NCBI GenBank assembly: GCA_021803645.1
Contig: JAJZLI010000035.1
Location: forward strand, 1 to 15,991
DNA from: a bacterium
Lineage (GTDB): Bacteria > Patescibacteriota > Dojkabacteria > JAKAPS01 > JAJZLI01
Direction of reading: 5' to 3'
DNA length: 15,991 nt
Of the stretch, positions 1 through 8,373 are shown piece by piece (the first letter of the stretch is position 1; every line of letters starts with the position of its first letter). The notes below the pieces were generated by a model, which had not been told where the DNA came from, ran no database searches, and worked only from the letters and a program-made list of their open reading frames with translations. The translations under genes and the position numbers were made by a program.

Positions 1-1
1 T

Positions 2-325
2 CTTGAAAAAGTAGGTCCTGATGAAGTTGTAGATATTCCAGCAGATCTTGGTTGGTCTGATATAGGAAATTGGGCTTCTTTTAAAGAAGTGATGGAAGAA
101 ACTACTGAGTCTAATGTTGTTATTTCCGATTCTATCACCCTTGATACTAAAAATACCCTACTACTTTCAAGTTCTAAGGATAAAATTATTTGTACCGTAG
201 GGGTTTCTAATATGGCAATTGTAGATACTGATGACGCCCTTCTTGTTTGTTCACTTGATGTTGCTCATAAATTGAAAGATGTTATTGCTGAACTGAAATC
301 TAAAAAAAAGGATTCTCTACTCTAA
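2..325 (+). CDS. manC: Mannose-1-phosphate guanylyltransferase, C-terminal fragment (5' end outside window)
   Basis: The frame is open from the window edge and encodes the last 107 residues. The fragment contains PADLGWSDIGNWASF, which matches the conserved sugar-nucleotide-binding segment of mannose-1-phosphate guanylyltransferases (typically P-x-D-F-G-W-S-D-x-G-x-W). The tail, with DALLVCSLDVAHKLKDVIAELK, fits the family's closing strand and helix. The enzyme makes GDP-mannose from mannose-1-phosphate and GTP in the cytoplasm, for glycan synthesis. The nucleotidyltransferase core with its catalytic lysine and GG motif lies outside the window, so activity cannot be judged. No isomerase (ManA-like cupin) domain follows, so this looks like the short form rather than the bifunctional one. 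Its stop overlaps the stop of the convergent glycosyltransferase gene by four bases. Another hexose-1-phosphate nucleotidyltransferase is possible but less likely, given the WSDIGNW motif. Confidence 0.85.
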   Translation, partial: LEKVGPDEVVDIPADLGWSDIGNWASFKEVMEETTESNVVISDSITLDTKNTLLLSSSKDKIICTVGVSNMAIVDTDDALLVCSLDVAHKLKDVIAELKSKKKDSLL

Positions 326-1806
326 GTCTTTTTCACTGTAGGTACATATTGTATATTTTTCCCAAATAAAAGTCTTGTTTGTGCATCAATTGCAGGAATT
401 GATGAAAATATTATACTAACTAGTGGATATGTTATCCACCCCATGTAAGAAAATGATCTTTTTAAGAGATTTTTATCATTTTTGTGTGGTGCTAATCTTG
501 CTTCAAATACCAATATAATTATAATTGCAAGTGTTGTTATTGTCATTAGACGGCTTATAAATGTAGGTATGGTATATGATAGTGATAACTTCTGGAAATG
601 AGAATTTAGTAGTGGAAGTATATCACCAAAAGTAATTATTATTGGTGTCATTGCCCTTTCAAATGAATTTCTCAACTGTTGAAATATAAGTGAAAACTTT
701 CTACTCCTAGACATCTTTTTATGTGTTACTACATTTGGAATACTAAATGACATTTCTGATGCTCCCCATGCCCACCTTCTGAGTTGTTTATACTGTTCTT
801 TCATACTTCCCCAAAATGTATCTGTTAAAACTGCATCTCCATAAACTGGTATATAAAGTGGCATAACTTTTGTATCATCACCAAATGCTATAATGGCCTT
901 CCAAAATAATCTTTCGTCTTCTGGTATTATATTTGCATCCCAATATCCAATTTGTTTTAATGATTCTAAGTTTAGTGCATAACATGAAAAATTGATAAAT
1001 CTTTCTGGTTTAAATGTAATTGCCATTTGCCACTGTGCAGCAAAAGTTGCAATAATCCTTGATACTATAGATACTTTCCATATATTGTTATAAAAAATTG
1101 GAATTGGCTGAAAGATTGTTGAGTTATTACTTTCTGTTTTAAGGTATGTGTAAGTTAGATATGAAAAATAATTTTTTTCATGTCTATAATCGGCATCATT
1201 ACTTGTAATGATAACCTTATTTGTATCTATATTATCTTTAGTTAATATTTCATATACTTCTCTTGCAGCATAATTTTCGTTTGATGCTTTCCCTGGGATT
1301 TCTCCTTCTTTTAATGTGTGTGTACAAATTATTATCTTTCCAAAACTTTGAGAATATTCGGCTTTTAACTTTTCTGCCATTTTTGCTCCATTTTCATACT
1401 TCTTTTCAGTTGCAAATATTATTATTGTCCTATCCTTTGGGTATGTGATCTTAGATGCTGCTTCAACTGTTGGATGTACAACATCTTCCCCTTCATTTGC
1501 AATAGGGATTAATAAAGCTTGGTAATAATCTTTCCATGCATCCCCAAATTCTTCTGTTAACTTTTTTTCCCAGTCTGTGGATTTTACATTTGATATCTTT
1601 TTACTGGCTTTAAATACTAGTATTAATGTACTAATAGATTGATATACAAAATATGTTATATAAAATATAACAAGGTATATTAGTATCGTTGGATAAGTGA
1701 ATGACAGAATAAACATAATAGCAATTCCACTCCACAGCATTAAACCAGGGATCATTTGATATAACCTATCTCTTCTTTTTAGTCTCTTAATAGAAATATC
1801 TGACAT
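322..1806 (-). CDS. Membrane-embedded family 2 glycosyltransferase
   Basis: The product is 494 residues from the ATG at 1806. Two hydrophobic helices at about residues 20-62 precede a cytoplasmic GT2 domain. Visible GT2 landmarks are a DxD-type NDAD (about 203-206) for nucleotide-sugar and metal binding, PEDER (about 295-299) in the catalytic-base position, and QLRRW (about 341-345), the QxxRW signature of processive synthases such as cellulose and hyaluronan synthases. About three more hydrophobic segments follow (around 386-402, 419-435 and 455-473). The family transfers sugars from nucleotide donors at the inner membrane face, often exporting the polymer. The substrate cannot be read from the sequence; the neighbouring GDP-mannose enzyme hints at mannose but proves nothing. 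A TTG four codons upstream (1818) is in frame but lies inside the -10 box, so ATG 1806 is the better start. The gene is divergent from mutS. Confidence 0.85.
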   Translation of the reverse strand: MSDISIKRLKRRDRLYQMIPGLMLWSGIAIMFILSFTYPTILIYLVIFYITYFVYQSISTLILVFKASKKISNVKSTDWEKKLTEEFGDAWKDYYQALLIPIANEGEDVVHPTVEAASKITYPKDRTIIIFATEKKYENGAKMAEKLKAEYSQSFGKIIICTHTLKEGEIPGKASNENYAAREVYEILTKDNIDTNKVIITSNDADYRHEKNYFSYLTYTYLKTESNNSTIFQPIPIFYNNIWKVSIVSRIIATFAAQWQMAITFKPERFINFSCYALNLESLKQIGYWDANIIPEDERLFWKAIIAFGDDTKVMPLYIPVYGDAVLTDTFWGSMKEQYKQLRRWAWGASEMSFSIPNVVTHKKMSRSRKFSLIFQQLRNSFERAMTPIIITFGDILPLLNSHFQKLSLSYTIPTFISRLMTITTLAIIIILVFEARLAPHKNDKNLLKRSFSYMGWITYPLVSIIFSSIPAIDAQTRLLFGKNIQYVPTVKKT

Positions 1807-1817
1807 AAGATGCCGCA

Positions 1818-1826
1818 ATTATAGCA
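1818..1826 (-). promoter_or_regulatory. Extended -10 promoter of the glycosyltransferase gene
   Basis: Reading the minus strand, TGC TATAAT (1826 to 1818) is a perfect extended -10 element. Eleven bases separate it from the ATG at 1806, so a start site about seven bases downstream would leave a leader of only four or five bases. No clear -35 box is visible, which is tolerable for an extended -10 promoter. The element overlaps the alternative TTG start and so argues against it. Confidence 0.65.
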
Positions 1827-1831
1827 TAAGT

Positions 1832-1861
1832 TTGTAAGTAAATTTATTTTTACGATATAAT
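1832..1861 (+). promoter_or_regulatory. mutS promoter, apparently leaderless
   Basis: TTGTAA (1832-1837) and a perfect TATAAT (1856-1861) are 18 bases apart. The -10 ends eight bases before the mutS ATG at 1870, so transcription should begin at or within two bases of the start codon. The intervening bases (cataactt) contain no Shine-Dalgarno motif. The element lies back to back with the glycosyltransferase promoter in a 63-base divergent gap. Confidence 0.65.
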
Positions 1862-1869
1862 CATAACTT

Positions 1870-4386
1870 ATGCAGGATACAAAGGCAATGAGTCAATATT
1901 ACTCTTTAAAAAAAGATAATCCTGATTCTATTTTGCTTTTTAGAATGGGGGATTTTTACGAAATGTTTGATAAAGATGCAGTAGTTGCATCTAAGGTTTT
2001 GAACATTACATTAACATCAAGGGATCGAACTGAAAAAAAAACTCCAATGGCAGGGTTTCCTTATCATGCTCTAGATTCTTATCTTTCTAAGTTATTAGAT
2101 GCTGGATATAAGGTTGCTGTATGTGAGCAACTTGAAGATCCAAAACTTACAAAAGGAGTTGTAAAAAGAGATATTGTCAAAATCGTTACACCATCTACTT
2201 CGTTACTTGATAATGGTAGTAAAGAAAGCAACTACCTACTTGCTGTATCCAAAAAAAAAGATTTTTATCTATCTTCCTTTATAGACTTTTCCTCTGGTGA
2301 TTTTTATATCCATGATCCCTTATCTAAAGACGATTTTATAACTTTTGTCTCATCTATCTCGCCTAAAGAAATTATTGTTGATGATGGTTTTGATCTTAAT
2401 ATTGGTAATGCTTCATTATTTCCCTATTTTAACAAAGACTATCTGTTTTCACATTTTAATATTTCCACATCAAAGGGTTTTGGTATCCCCGATATTCATT
2501 TATCATTGAATTCTGCAGGTGCAATCATTAAGTATGTAAAAGATAACCAAAGAAATGAAATATTACATATAAAGCCACCCAAAATATTCAAGTCTTTTGA
2601 ATACATGATTTTGGATGAAAATTGCATAAGAAGTTTAGAATTGTTTGAAACCTATAGGGATTTTTCATATCAAGGATCTTTAATCTCTGTTATTGATAAA
2701 ACTTCAAATTCTCTGGGGGCTAGAAAGTTAAGGTTTTTACTGTCTCACCCCCTATTAGACCCTACTGAAATAGAAAAAAGGTTGGAAGGAGTTGAAGAAA
2801 TATTGAATCTTAACATGCAAGAGTCTTTTGTAGATGAACTTTCTTCTGTTTCTGATATGTATCGTATATCCGCAAAGATAGGGACGTTATCTGTGATGCC
2901 AAGAGATCTTCTTTCCTTGGCCTCATCAATTGATGCTGTAGCAAATATACTGCCAAAAATGAAAAATTTTCAATCTGGGGTATTAAAAGATCTATGTGAG
3001 GATATATCTTCACAAAAGAAATTTTTTAATTTACTAGATATTATTAGAAAATATATAGATGAGAACTCTCCTATACTTCTGAAAGATGGAGGATATATAA
3101 AACGGGGGGTTAATGAGGAGCTTGATAAATATAAGGATGCAATTGAAAAAGGTAAGAATTGGATTACAACCTTCCAAGAAGAAGAGATTAAAAAACTTGG
3201 TATCCCTTCACTAAAAGTTCACTATAATAAGGTTTTTGGGTACTATATAGAGGTTTCTCATGCCCATAAATCTAAAATCCCCTCTGACTATATTAGGAAA
3301 CAAACATTGGTTAATGCTGAACGTTTCATCTCTCCTAAGCTTAAAGAATATGAAGATTTAATTATTAATGCTCAGGGAAGGATATCCATATTGGAAAACG
3401 ATATATACAATAATTTAAAGGTAGAGCTTCAAGAGTATATTCCATACATTCAGGAAGTTGCTGATAATGTTGGTACTTTAGATGTTCTTCTGTCATTTGC
3501 TATCTCCGCCAAATATCTTAATTTTCATAGACCCAAGATTAATATAGATGATGATAATATGAAGATTGAAGGAGGTAGGCATCCAGTAATAGAGAGTGTT
3601 ATTTTTCCTAATGAGTATATTCCAAATGACATTGAGTTTTCTTCTGATCAAAGAATCCTTATAATCACAGGCCCTAATATGTCAGGAAAAAGTAGCATAT
3701 TAAGGCAAACGGCAATTATCTCAATACTTGCACAAATGGGATCTTTTGTTCCTGCAAAAAACGCAATTATTCCTATTATTGATAGGATTTTTACTAGGGT
3801 TGGTGCTTCAGATAATTTGTCCAAAGGGGAGAGTACTTTTATGGTTGAGATGACTGAGACTGCAAATATTTTAAATAATGCAACTGCAAAGAGTTTAATT
3901 ATCCTTGATGAGATTGGTAGAGGTACATCGACATTTGACGGTGTTTCCATTGCATGGGCAATTATTGAATATATATACGAGAGAATAGGTGCAAAAACAA
4001 TTTTTGCTACCCATTATCATGAATTAGTAAAGTTAGAAGAATTATTTCCTAAAATTAAAAATTTTAATGTTGATGTTCGTGAAAAGGATGGTAAAGTTAT
4101 TTTTCTTCGTAACCTTGTTAAAGGAGGTACTGATAAAAGTTATGGTATTTATGTAGCTAAAATATCAGGAGTTCCAGAAGATGTGATATCTAGAGCAAAC
4201 GAAATATTGAAAAATTTTATTGAAAAGCAGAGTGGATATAAAGTAAGCTCTGTGCAAAATAACCTGTTTTCTGGTCAATACCATGAATCTCCTATCGAAA
4301 AAGAACTACATAATCTAGATATAAATAGTTTGTCTCCAATTGATGCATTTAACAAGTTACTTGAGTTGAAATCTAAGTTAAGTTAG
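1870..4386 (+). CDS. mutS: DNA mismatch repair ATPase MutS
   Basis: At 838 residues this is full length for bacterial MutS1 (E. coli about 853). MutS binds mismatches and small loops as a dimer and, on ATP binding, recruits MutL. The N-terminal mismatch-recognition domain has GDFYEMF (27-33), including the Phe-x-Glu pair that stacks on and contacts the mispaired base. That marks it as a repair MutS and not MutS2, which lacks the domain. Connector, lever and clamp regions follow. The ATPase has Walker A GPNMSGKSS (601-609), Walker B with LDEIGRGTS (about 679-687) and the ATHYHEL segment (from 713). The end (SPIDAFNKLLELKSKL) is typical of the family C terminus. ATG 1870 gives the normal N terminus just before the YYSLKKDNPD helix and sits right behind a -10 box. 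It converges on the fibre gene with 22 bases between stops. mutL lies 4.9 kb downstream on the same strand. Confidence 0.97.
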   Translation: MQDTKAMSQYYSLKKDNPDSILLFRMGDFYEMFDKDAVVASKVLNITLTSRDRTEKKTPMAGFPYHALDSYLSKLLDAGYKVAVCEQLEDPKLTKGVVKRDIVKIVTPSTSLLDNGSKESNYLLAVSKKKDFYLSSFIDFSSGDFYIHDPLSKDDFITFVSSISPKEIIVDDGFDLNIGNASLFPYFNKDYLFSHFNISTSKGFGIPDIHLSLNSAGAIIKYVKDNQRNEILHIKPPKIFKSFEYMILDENCIRSLELFETYRDFSYQGSLISVIDKTSNSLGARKLRFLLSHPLLDPTEIEKRLEGVEEILNLNMQESFVDELSSVSDMYRISAKIGTLSVMPRDLLSLASSIDAVANILPKMKNFQSGVLKDLCEDISSQKKFFNLLDIIRKYIDENSPILLKDGGYIKRGVNEELDKYKDAIEKGKNWITTFQEEEIKKLGIPSLKVHYNKVFGYYIEVSHAHKSKIPSDYIRKQTLVNAERFISPKLKEYEDLIINAQGRISILENDIYNNLKVELQEYIPYIQEVADNVGTLDVLLSFAISAKYLNFHRPKINIDDDNMKIEGGRHPVIESVIFPNEYIPNDIEFSSDQRILIITGPNMSGKSSILRQTAIISILAQMGSFVPAKNAIIPIIDRIFTRVGASDNLSKGESTFMVEMTETANILNNATAKSLIILDEIGRGTSTFDGVSIAWAIIEYIYERIGAKTIFATHYHELVKLEELFPKIKNFNVDVREKDGKVIFLRNLVKGGTDKSYGIYVAKISGVPEDVISRANEILKNFIEKQSGYKVSSVQNNLFSGQYHESPIEKELHNLDINSLSPIDAFNKLLELKSKLS

Positions 4387-4408
4387 AAATGGAATGTATT
4401 CTAGATAT

Positions 4409-7400
4409 TTAATTATTACTATTCTCTACTATATATGAAAGTTCTCCTCCATTTGTATTTGAGAGTACTACAGAAAATCCATATTGTGTCTTGTTTGTAA
4501 TGTATACTTCAGTATTCCAATATGGAGTAGCTGTTACAACATAATTAGAGTTGTTTAATGGCTTAGAGAAAGAAACAGTATATTTGCTGTCTCCTGCTGG
4601 TACCTCAATATTACCTGCATAATTTGTAGATATTATTCCACCAACAGAAAGATTACCTGCTATTGATACATTACCTGATATATTTAATATATTGTTAGAA
4701 AGCACAATATCTGAGAGAATATTTGAGAAATCTGTTATAGGGTTATAGTATTCTCTTTCTACCATCATCAGTATCTCTCCTTTAAGGTAAGTTTTTCCAT
4801 TTTCTGTAAATGTAGATACTCCTGGTGTACTTTCTGTCAGTGAATTAAGTGCTACTCCTACAACCTCTCCTGGATTGCTTGCTATTTCTCCATATCCTGG
4901 AATTGTAGATCCTGTTATCATATCTCCTGATACAATGTTCCCATTTATATTTGTTACACTAACTAGTACTCTTCCTGCAAGAGCCAGAGGGATTTCTCCT
5001 TGGGTTTTATGTAGTATTATACCTGGATTTGATGAGATTACTCCTAGCATATTTGTATCATAAGGAGTATTTGTCAGTACTGTAGTAAAGTTATCTACAC
5101 TATTTAATGATGTGTCCGGATTTGATGCTGATACAATATTACCAGCTACAATACCACTACTTCCAGGTATATCTTCAGCAACATCGGCTGGTGTTCCTGA
5201 GGCTGTTACTGTTCCTGCAAATATAGCGTTACCATTATCATCTATAGATGCTATATCTTTCCATGTACTAGTACCCTGCTCTGACCTTATGATGAAATCC
5301 CCTGTAGTATTGTTTAACATATACAAGTTATTATTATCAGATGACAAACCAAATGCACATGATACTATGCATATTGCAGATGAGGTATTAGTACTATTGC
5401 CATATCCACCAATAAGGGGTCCAGAGAATGTTCCATTTGCTGCTGTAATATTACCTGTAAATGTTGCAGAAGAGGAGGAAGTAATTGCCCCAGATGCTGC
5501 AATGGTAAGTCCAATTGAGGATCCATTGCTATTTCCAAACTCCACTCCTGCGATCCTAGTAGAGTTAGCTCCATTAGGGTTAGTTGTAATAATAGCTGAT
5601 GTAGGAGGGGTACCAGATGTACCAGTAGCTCCTGTGTCGGTAAATGAGGTAGAGGTTGTTGAATAGTAAGTGTTTTCTCCACCTGAGTATGTACCACGAT
5701 ATACTTTGTATGATGTAGCACCAGAATATGATCCCCATGATAGAGATACAGTATTAGTGTTAGTTGTTGCACTATTGCTTGAGGGTTCTGTAGATGATGA
5801 GAATGGATTACCCCCTAGTTTAGCATAGTAGACTGTTGTTGTGGCAGTACCACTCTCCGCTCCTCCTATAGTATAAATATATCCACTATATGCAGAAGCA
5901 GAACCAAACGCTATATTCTGAGGAAGATTAGTAGTAGTAGTCCAAGAACCAACAGTTCCATTACTATTAATTGGTGCATAATATACTGTTGATGGCCATG
6001 AACCAGTATCTCCTCCAAGAACATAAATATATCCACCATATTCTGCAATTTCTCCACCTTCAATCCCTGTAGGAAAAGTAGTAGTAGTATTCCATACACC
6101 GACAGTCCCATTACTGTTAATGGGAGCATAATATACTGTTGATAAATATCCTCCATTATATCCCCCAATAACATAAACATATCCACCATATTCTATTGAC
6201 ATTGCGTAATCTCCAAATGCGGCAACAGGTTGAGGTAAAGAAGTTGTAGCGGTCCAAGTACCAATAGTTCCATTACTATTAATTGGTGCATAGTAGACTG
6301 TTGACAAAGAACTACCATTATACCCACTCATCTCATAAATGTACCCATTATATTCCACACTTGTTGCATATGCTATTGATTGAGGTAAAGAAGTTGTAGC
6401 GGTCCAAGTACCAATAGTTCCATTACTATTAATTGGTGCATAATATACACTTGATAACCAACCACTATCATCTCCCCCAATTTCATATATATATCCATTA
6501 TATGATACAGTTGTTGCATTATATATACCTGATGGTAGAGCAGTAGTAGTATTCCATACACCGACAGTCCCATTACTGTTAATGGGAGCATAATATACTG
6601 TTGATAAAGCAGTACTATTATTATCGCCCCCAATTTCATAAACATATCCATTGTATTCCACACTTGTTGCATATGCATCTGCCGGATAATATGATGTATA
6701 TTGAGGCAAAGCTGTTGTAGTATTCCAAGGACCTTGAACACCTTCAAGAATACCAACATCAGTATATGAAGTAGATGTAGTTGACACTCTCTCATTCTCT
6801 CCTCCTGAAGTAGTTCCCTTATATACATAATATCCTGTTGCCCCTGCTACTGCATTCCAAGATATTGTTATACTGTTTGTGCTTCCTGATCCTGTAGTTG
6901 CACTTACCTCAGAAGATACTGTCGTATCCCCATTTCCGTCATATGCACTTACCTGATAATAATAGGTCGTATTTGCTGCTATGTTCCCTCCCGTACTTGA
7001 TGCTAGGGCACTTACTCCTGTTGGTGCCGGTAGTGTTGGAGTTACTACTGTTATCTCATTGGATGGAAGACTTTCTCCACCTGATGTTACAGCTGTCACC
7101 TCATAATAGTATGTTCCTCCTGGTAATGTTCCTCCTGTTGCAGATTTGGATGCAAGGGATATTGTTCCCATTGCTGGCATGGCCGATGTTCCCCATGCAT
7201 ATCCTGCTCCCAATGATCCATCTGTATATGGAGTTGCATATGATCCAACCTCCAGTTGCCATCCATCTGTATAGAAACTATCACTGCCTGTTGATCCTAT
7301 TACCTCTACTGTTTCCTGAGTCTGTGAGGATCCTGTTGTAAATGATATAGAGATCCTCTCCCATGACCCTACTGTTGTATCTGTACCACTTTGAACATTT

Positions 7401-8305
7401 GTTGTGACACTCTGAATGTATGCTCCTCCAGATACTATATATACATAGGCTGAGGCACTATATTCTGTATTAGGAGATAATCCTGTTACTGTCTGTTCTA
7501 TTCCCTGATTAGTACTATTTGTAACAATATCCATAGAATATGTCCCATACAACGCTTTTGTACTATCTGTTATATATGTTGTAGGTGTACCAACCTTGGT
7601 ATATCCTGTTACCGTTGTTGCTCCATTTCCATCCTTCTCAAAAGAAGGATTATTTATCAAATTTGTGGTTGCTCCTACGATGTTGACCGATTCGCTACCA
7701 TCTGCAAGGTTGACATCCGATCCTAAGTTTATAGTCCCCCCTATATTACTGACTCCAGACGTTGTCACATTTCCTGTTATTGATATATTACCTGTCTGTG
7801 AGGCAGAAGGAGATAGTTCGACAAAATTACCAGACAAAGATGCTCCTGATGATCCTTGTGGTCCTGTTGCTCCCTGTATACCTTGTGCACCTTGGGCTCC
7901 CGTTGCTCCTTGTGCACCTTGAGCCCCTGTTGCTCCATTCTTACCGTTAATTCCATTCACTCCTATCTCTGATGACCATCCAATTGCTCCTCCCCTATAC
8001 ACATACAATGTATTATTACCCTTGTCAAAATACTCTTCTCCTACTTTAGGATTTGCTGGAGCATTTATTGGTGTAAATTGTATTATTTTTGTATTTGTAT
8101 TATCAGTCTTTAACGTACCATTTACTGTCACTATCCCATTGTATGTATTGGATCCTGTTGTTCCTTTAAGATTTATATCACTATTTGATACCTTGGAATA
8201 TAGATTAGTGTTTCCAGAACCCATTATCTTATGAATAAATAGTATTCCCCCACCAAGAGTAATAAATAATATGATATATATAAAATATCTACGAATGAAT
8301 AACAT
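4409..8305 (-). CDS. Giant mosaic surface fibre: anchor, collagen-like stalk, jelly-roll, Fn3-like, Kelch-like propeller, tail-fibre C terminus
   Basis: The product is 1298 residues, rich in Ser, Thr, Gly and Asn. In order: short basic N terminus and membrane anchor (about 7-26); a tail-fibre-like NPKVGEEYFDKGNNTLYVY segment (85-103); thirteen Gly-X-Y triplets (115-153); a jelly-roll-like module opening NLINNPSFE and closing LEVGSYATPYTDGS (215-364), resembling CBM4/9-type domains; Fn3-like modules (about 379-518); six Kelch-like blades (527-832), each ending near STVYYAPINSNGT; another Fn3-like module (850-894); phage-tail-like beta segments; a GNIVSA / LGVIS / GDMITGS domain (about 1038-1157) resembling one also found in tail spikes and in CPR surface proteins; and a final beta-sandwich (about 1230-1298). 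It is probably cell-tethered and extended outward, with a binding or adhesion role; that is inference from architecture. The only cysteines seen are C979 and C983. ATG 8305 gives the anchor a basic start (IRR). Confidence 0.85.
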   Translation of the reverse strand: MLFIRRYFIYIILFITLGGGILFIHKIMGSGNTNLYSKVSNSDINLKGTTGSNTYNGIVTVNGTLKTDNTNTKIIQFTPINAPANPKVGEEYFDKGNNTLYVYRGGAIGWSSEIGVNGINGKNGATGAQGAQGATGAQGAQGIQGATGPQGSSGASLSGNFVELSPSASQTGNISITGNVTTSGVSNIGGTINLGSDVNLADGSESVNIVGATTNLINNPSFEKDGNGATTVTGYTKVGTPTTYITDSTKALYGTYSMDIVTNSTNQGIEQTVTGLSPNTEYSASAYVYIVSGGAYIQSVTTNVQSGTDTTVGSWERISISFTTGSSQTQETVEVIGSTGSDSFYTDGWQLEVGSYATPYTDGSLGAGYAWGTSAMPAMGTISLASKSATGGTLPGGTYYYEVTAVTSGGESLPSNEITVVTPTLPAPTGVSALASSTGGNIAANTTYYYQVSAYDGNGDTTVSSEVSATTGSGSTNSITISWNAVAGATGYYVYKGTTSGGENERVSTTSTSYTDVGILEGVQGPWNTTTALPQYTSYYPADAYATSVEYNGYVYEIGGDNNSTALSTVYYAPINSNGTVGVWNTTTALPSGIYNATTVSYNGYIYEIGGDDSGWLSSVYYAPINSNGTIGTWTATTSLPQSIAYATSVEYNGYIYEMSGYNGSSLSTVYYAPINSNGTIGTWTATTSLPQPVAAFGDYAMSIEYGGYVYVIGGYNGGYLSTVYYAPINSNGTVGVWNTTTTFPTGIEGGEIAEYGGYIYVLGGDTGSWPSTVYYAPINSNGTVGSWTTTTNLPQNIAFGSASAYSGYIYTIGGAESGTATTTVYYAKLGGNPFSSSTEPSSNSATTNTNTVSLSWGSYSGATSYKVYRGTYSGGENTYYSTTSTSFTDTGATGTSGTPPTSAIITTNPNGANSTRIAGVEFGNSNGSSIGLTIAASGAITSSSSATFTGNITAANGTFSGPLIGGYGNSTNTSSAICIVSCAFGLSSDNNNLYMLNNTTGDFIIRSEQGTSTWKDIASIDDNGNAIFAGTVTASGTPADVAEDIPGSSGIVAGNIVSASNPDTSLNSVDNFTTVLTNTPYDTNMLGVISSNPGIILHKTQGEIPLALAGRVLVSVTNINGNIVSGDMITGSTIPGYGEIASNPGEVVGVALNSLTESTPGVSTFTENGKTYLKGEILMMVEREYYNPITDFSNILSDIVLSNNILNISGNVSIAGNLSVGGIISTNYAGNIEVPAGDSKYTVSFSKPLNNSNYVVTATPYWNTEVYITNKTQYGFSVVLSNTNGGELSYIVENSNN
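6080..6146. repeat. 67-bp perfect direct repeat, copy A1
   Basis: This copy is base-for-base identical to 6542-6608, with its start exactly 462 bases (154 codons) away. It covers the end of one Kelch-like blade and the start of the next. Identity at third codon positions means recent duplication or gene conversion rather than protein-level selection alone. Confidence 0.85.
6230..6292. repeat. 63-bp perfect direct repeat, copy B1
   Basis: This copy is identical to 6380-6442, offset by exactly 150 bases, which is 50 codons or one blade. It spans the junction between adjacent Kelch-like blades. Confidence 0.85.
6380..6442. repeat. 63-bp perfect direct repeat, copy B2
   Basis: Second copy of the repeat at 6230-6292, one blade away and in the same reading frame. 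Confidence 0.85.
6542..6608. repeat. 67-bp perfect direct repeat, copy A2
   Basis: Second copy of the repeat at 6080-6146, three blades away and in the same reading frame. Confidence 0.85.
7847..7963 (-). repeat. Collagen-like Gly-X-Y stalk coding region
   Basis: Thirteen consecutive Gly-X-Y triplets (fibre residues 115-153), many of them GAQ or GAT, with one GPQ near the end. Bacterial collagen-like tracts of this kind usually trimerise into a rod. That would make the fibre a trimer, in line with its tail-fibre-like flanking domains. The tract is short, so stability would depend on the neighbouring domains. Confidence 0.85.
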
Positions 8306-8315
8306 ACCTTAATTT

Positions 8316-8344
8316 ATATTAATGAATGTATAAGATATTTGCAA
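8316..8344 (-). promoter_or_regulatory. Fibre gene promoter
   Basis: On the minus strand, TTGCAA (8344-8339) is followed after 17 bases by TAATAT (8321-8316), ten bases before the ATG at 8305. An overlapping TATAAA (8318-8313) lies seven bases before the ATG and is an alternative -10. Either gives a leader of at most a few bases. AAGGT touches the ATG but is too close to act as a normal ribosome-binding site. The palindromic -35 is shared with the divergent gene. Confidence 0.5.
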
Positions 8345-8367
8345 CCATAGTTTAAATAATTTATTAT
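8339..8367 (+). promoter_or_regulatory. Promoter of the 280-residue membrane protein gene, apparently leaderless
   Basis: TTGCAA (8339-8344), a 17-base spacer and TATTAT (8362-8367) are followed after six bases by GTG at 8374. A start site seven bases past the -10 would fall on the G of GTG. This spacing helps choose GTG 8374 over ATG 8413. Repeats of TATTAT/TATAGT make the exact -10 uncertain. Confidence 0.5.
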
Positions 8368-8373
8368 TATAGT

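Larger units (their letters stand above)
5810..6727 (-). repeat. Six tandem Kelch-like blade repeats in the fibre gene
   Basis: Residues 527-832 of the fibre form six units of about 46-56 residues. Each begins with a W-N/T-x-T-T-x-L/F-P segment, has a Y-x-G-Y-I/V-Y-x-I/L-G-G core and ends with (S/T)TVYYAPINSNGT. The core matches the Kelch/galactose-oxidase blade pattern with its double glycine. Six blades would make one closed beta-propeller. Linker DNA is nearly identical between units, with perfect repeats listed separately. The last unit diverges (TTTVYYAKLGG), as expected for a terminal blade. Confidence 0.8.

Noticed and set aside
1807..1818. TTG start at 1818 for the glycosyltransferase
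   Set aside because: It lies inside a perfect extended -10 box, so it would be upstream of the transcript start. ATG 1806 fits better.
4387..4408. Small inverted repeat GAAT/ATTC between mutS and the fibre gene as a terminator
   Set aside because: Four-base AT-rich arms cannot form a stable hairpin and no U tract follows.
5810..6727. Possible CRISPR array (regular direct repeats)
   Set aside because: Repeats are longer and spaced unevenly by whole blades, all remain in one reading frame and encode Kelch-like motifs. They are coding repeats.
5112..7950. Several long open frames on the plus strand and alternative minus frames within the fibre gene (for example 5112-5666, 6898-7341, 7596-7922, 6373-6828)
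   Set aside because: They are shadows of a repetitive Ser/Thr/Gly-rich gene whose complementary and shifted frames contain few stops. Their translations are low-complexity and match no domain, while the 1298-residue frame has coherent modules.
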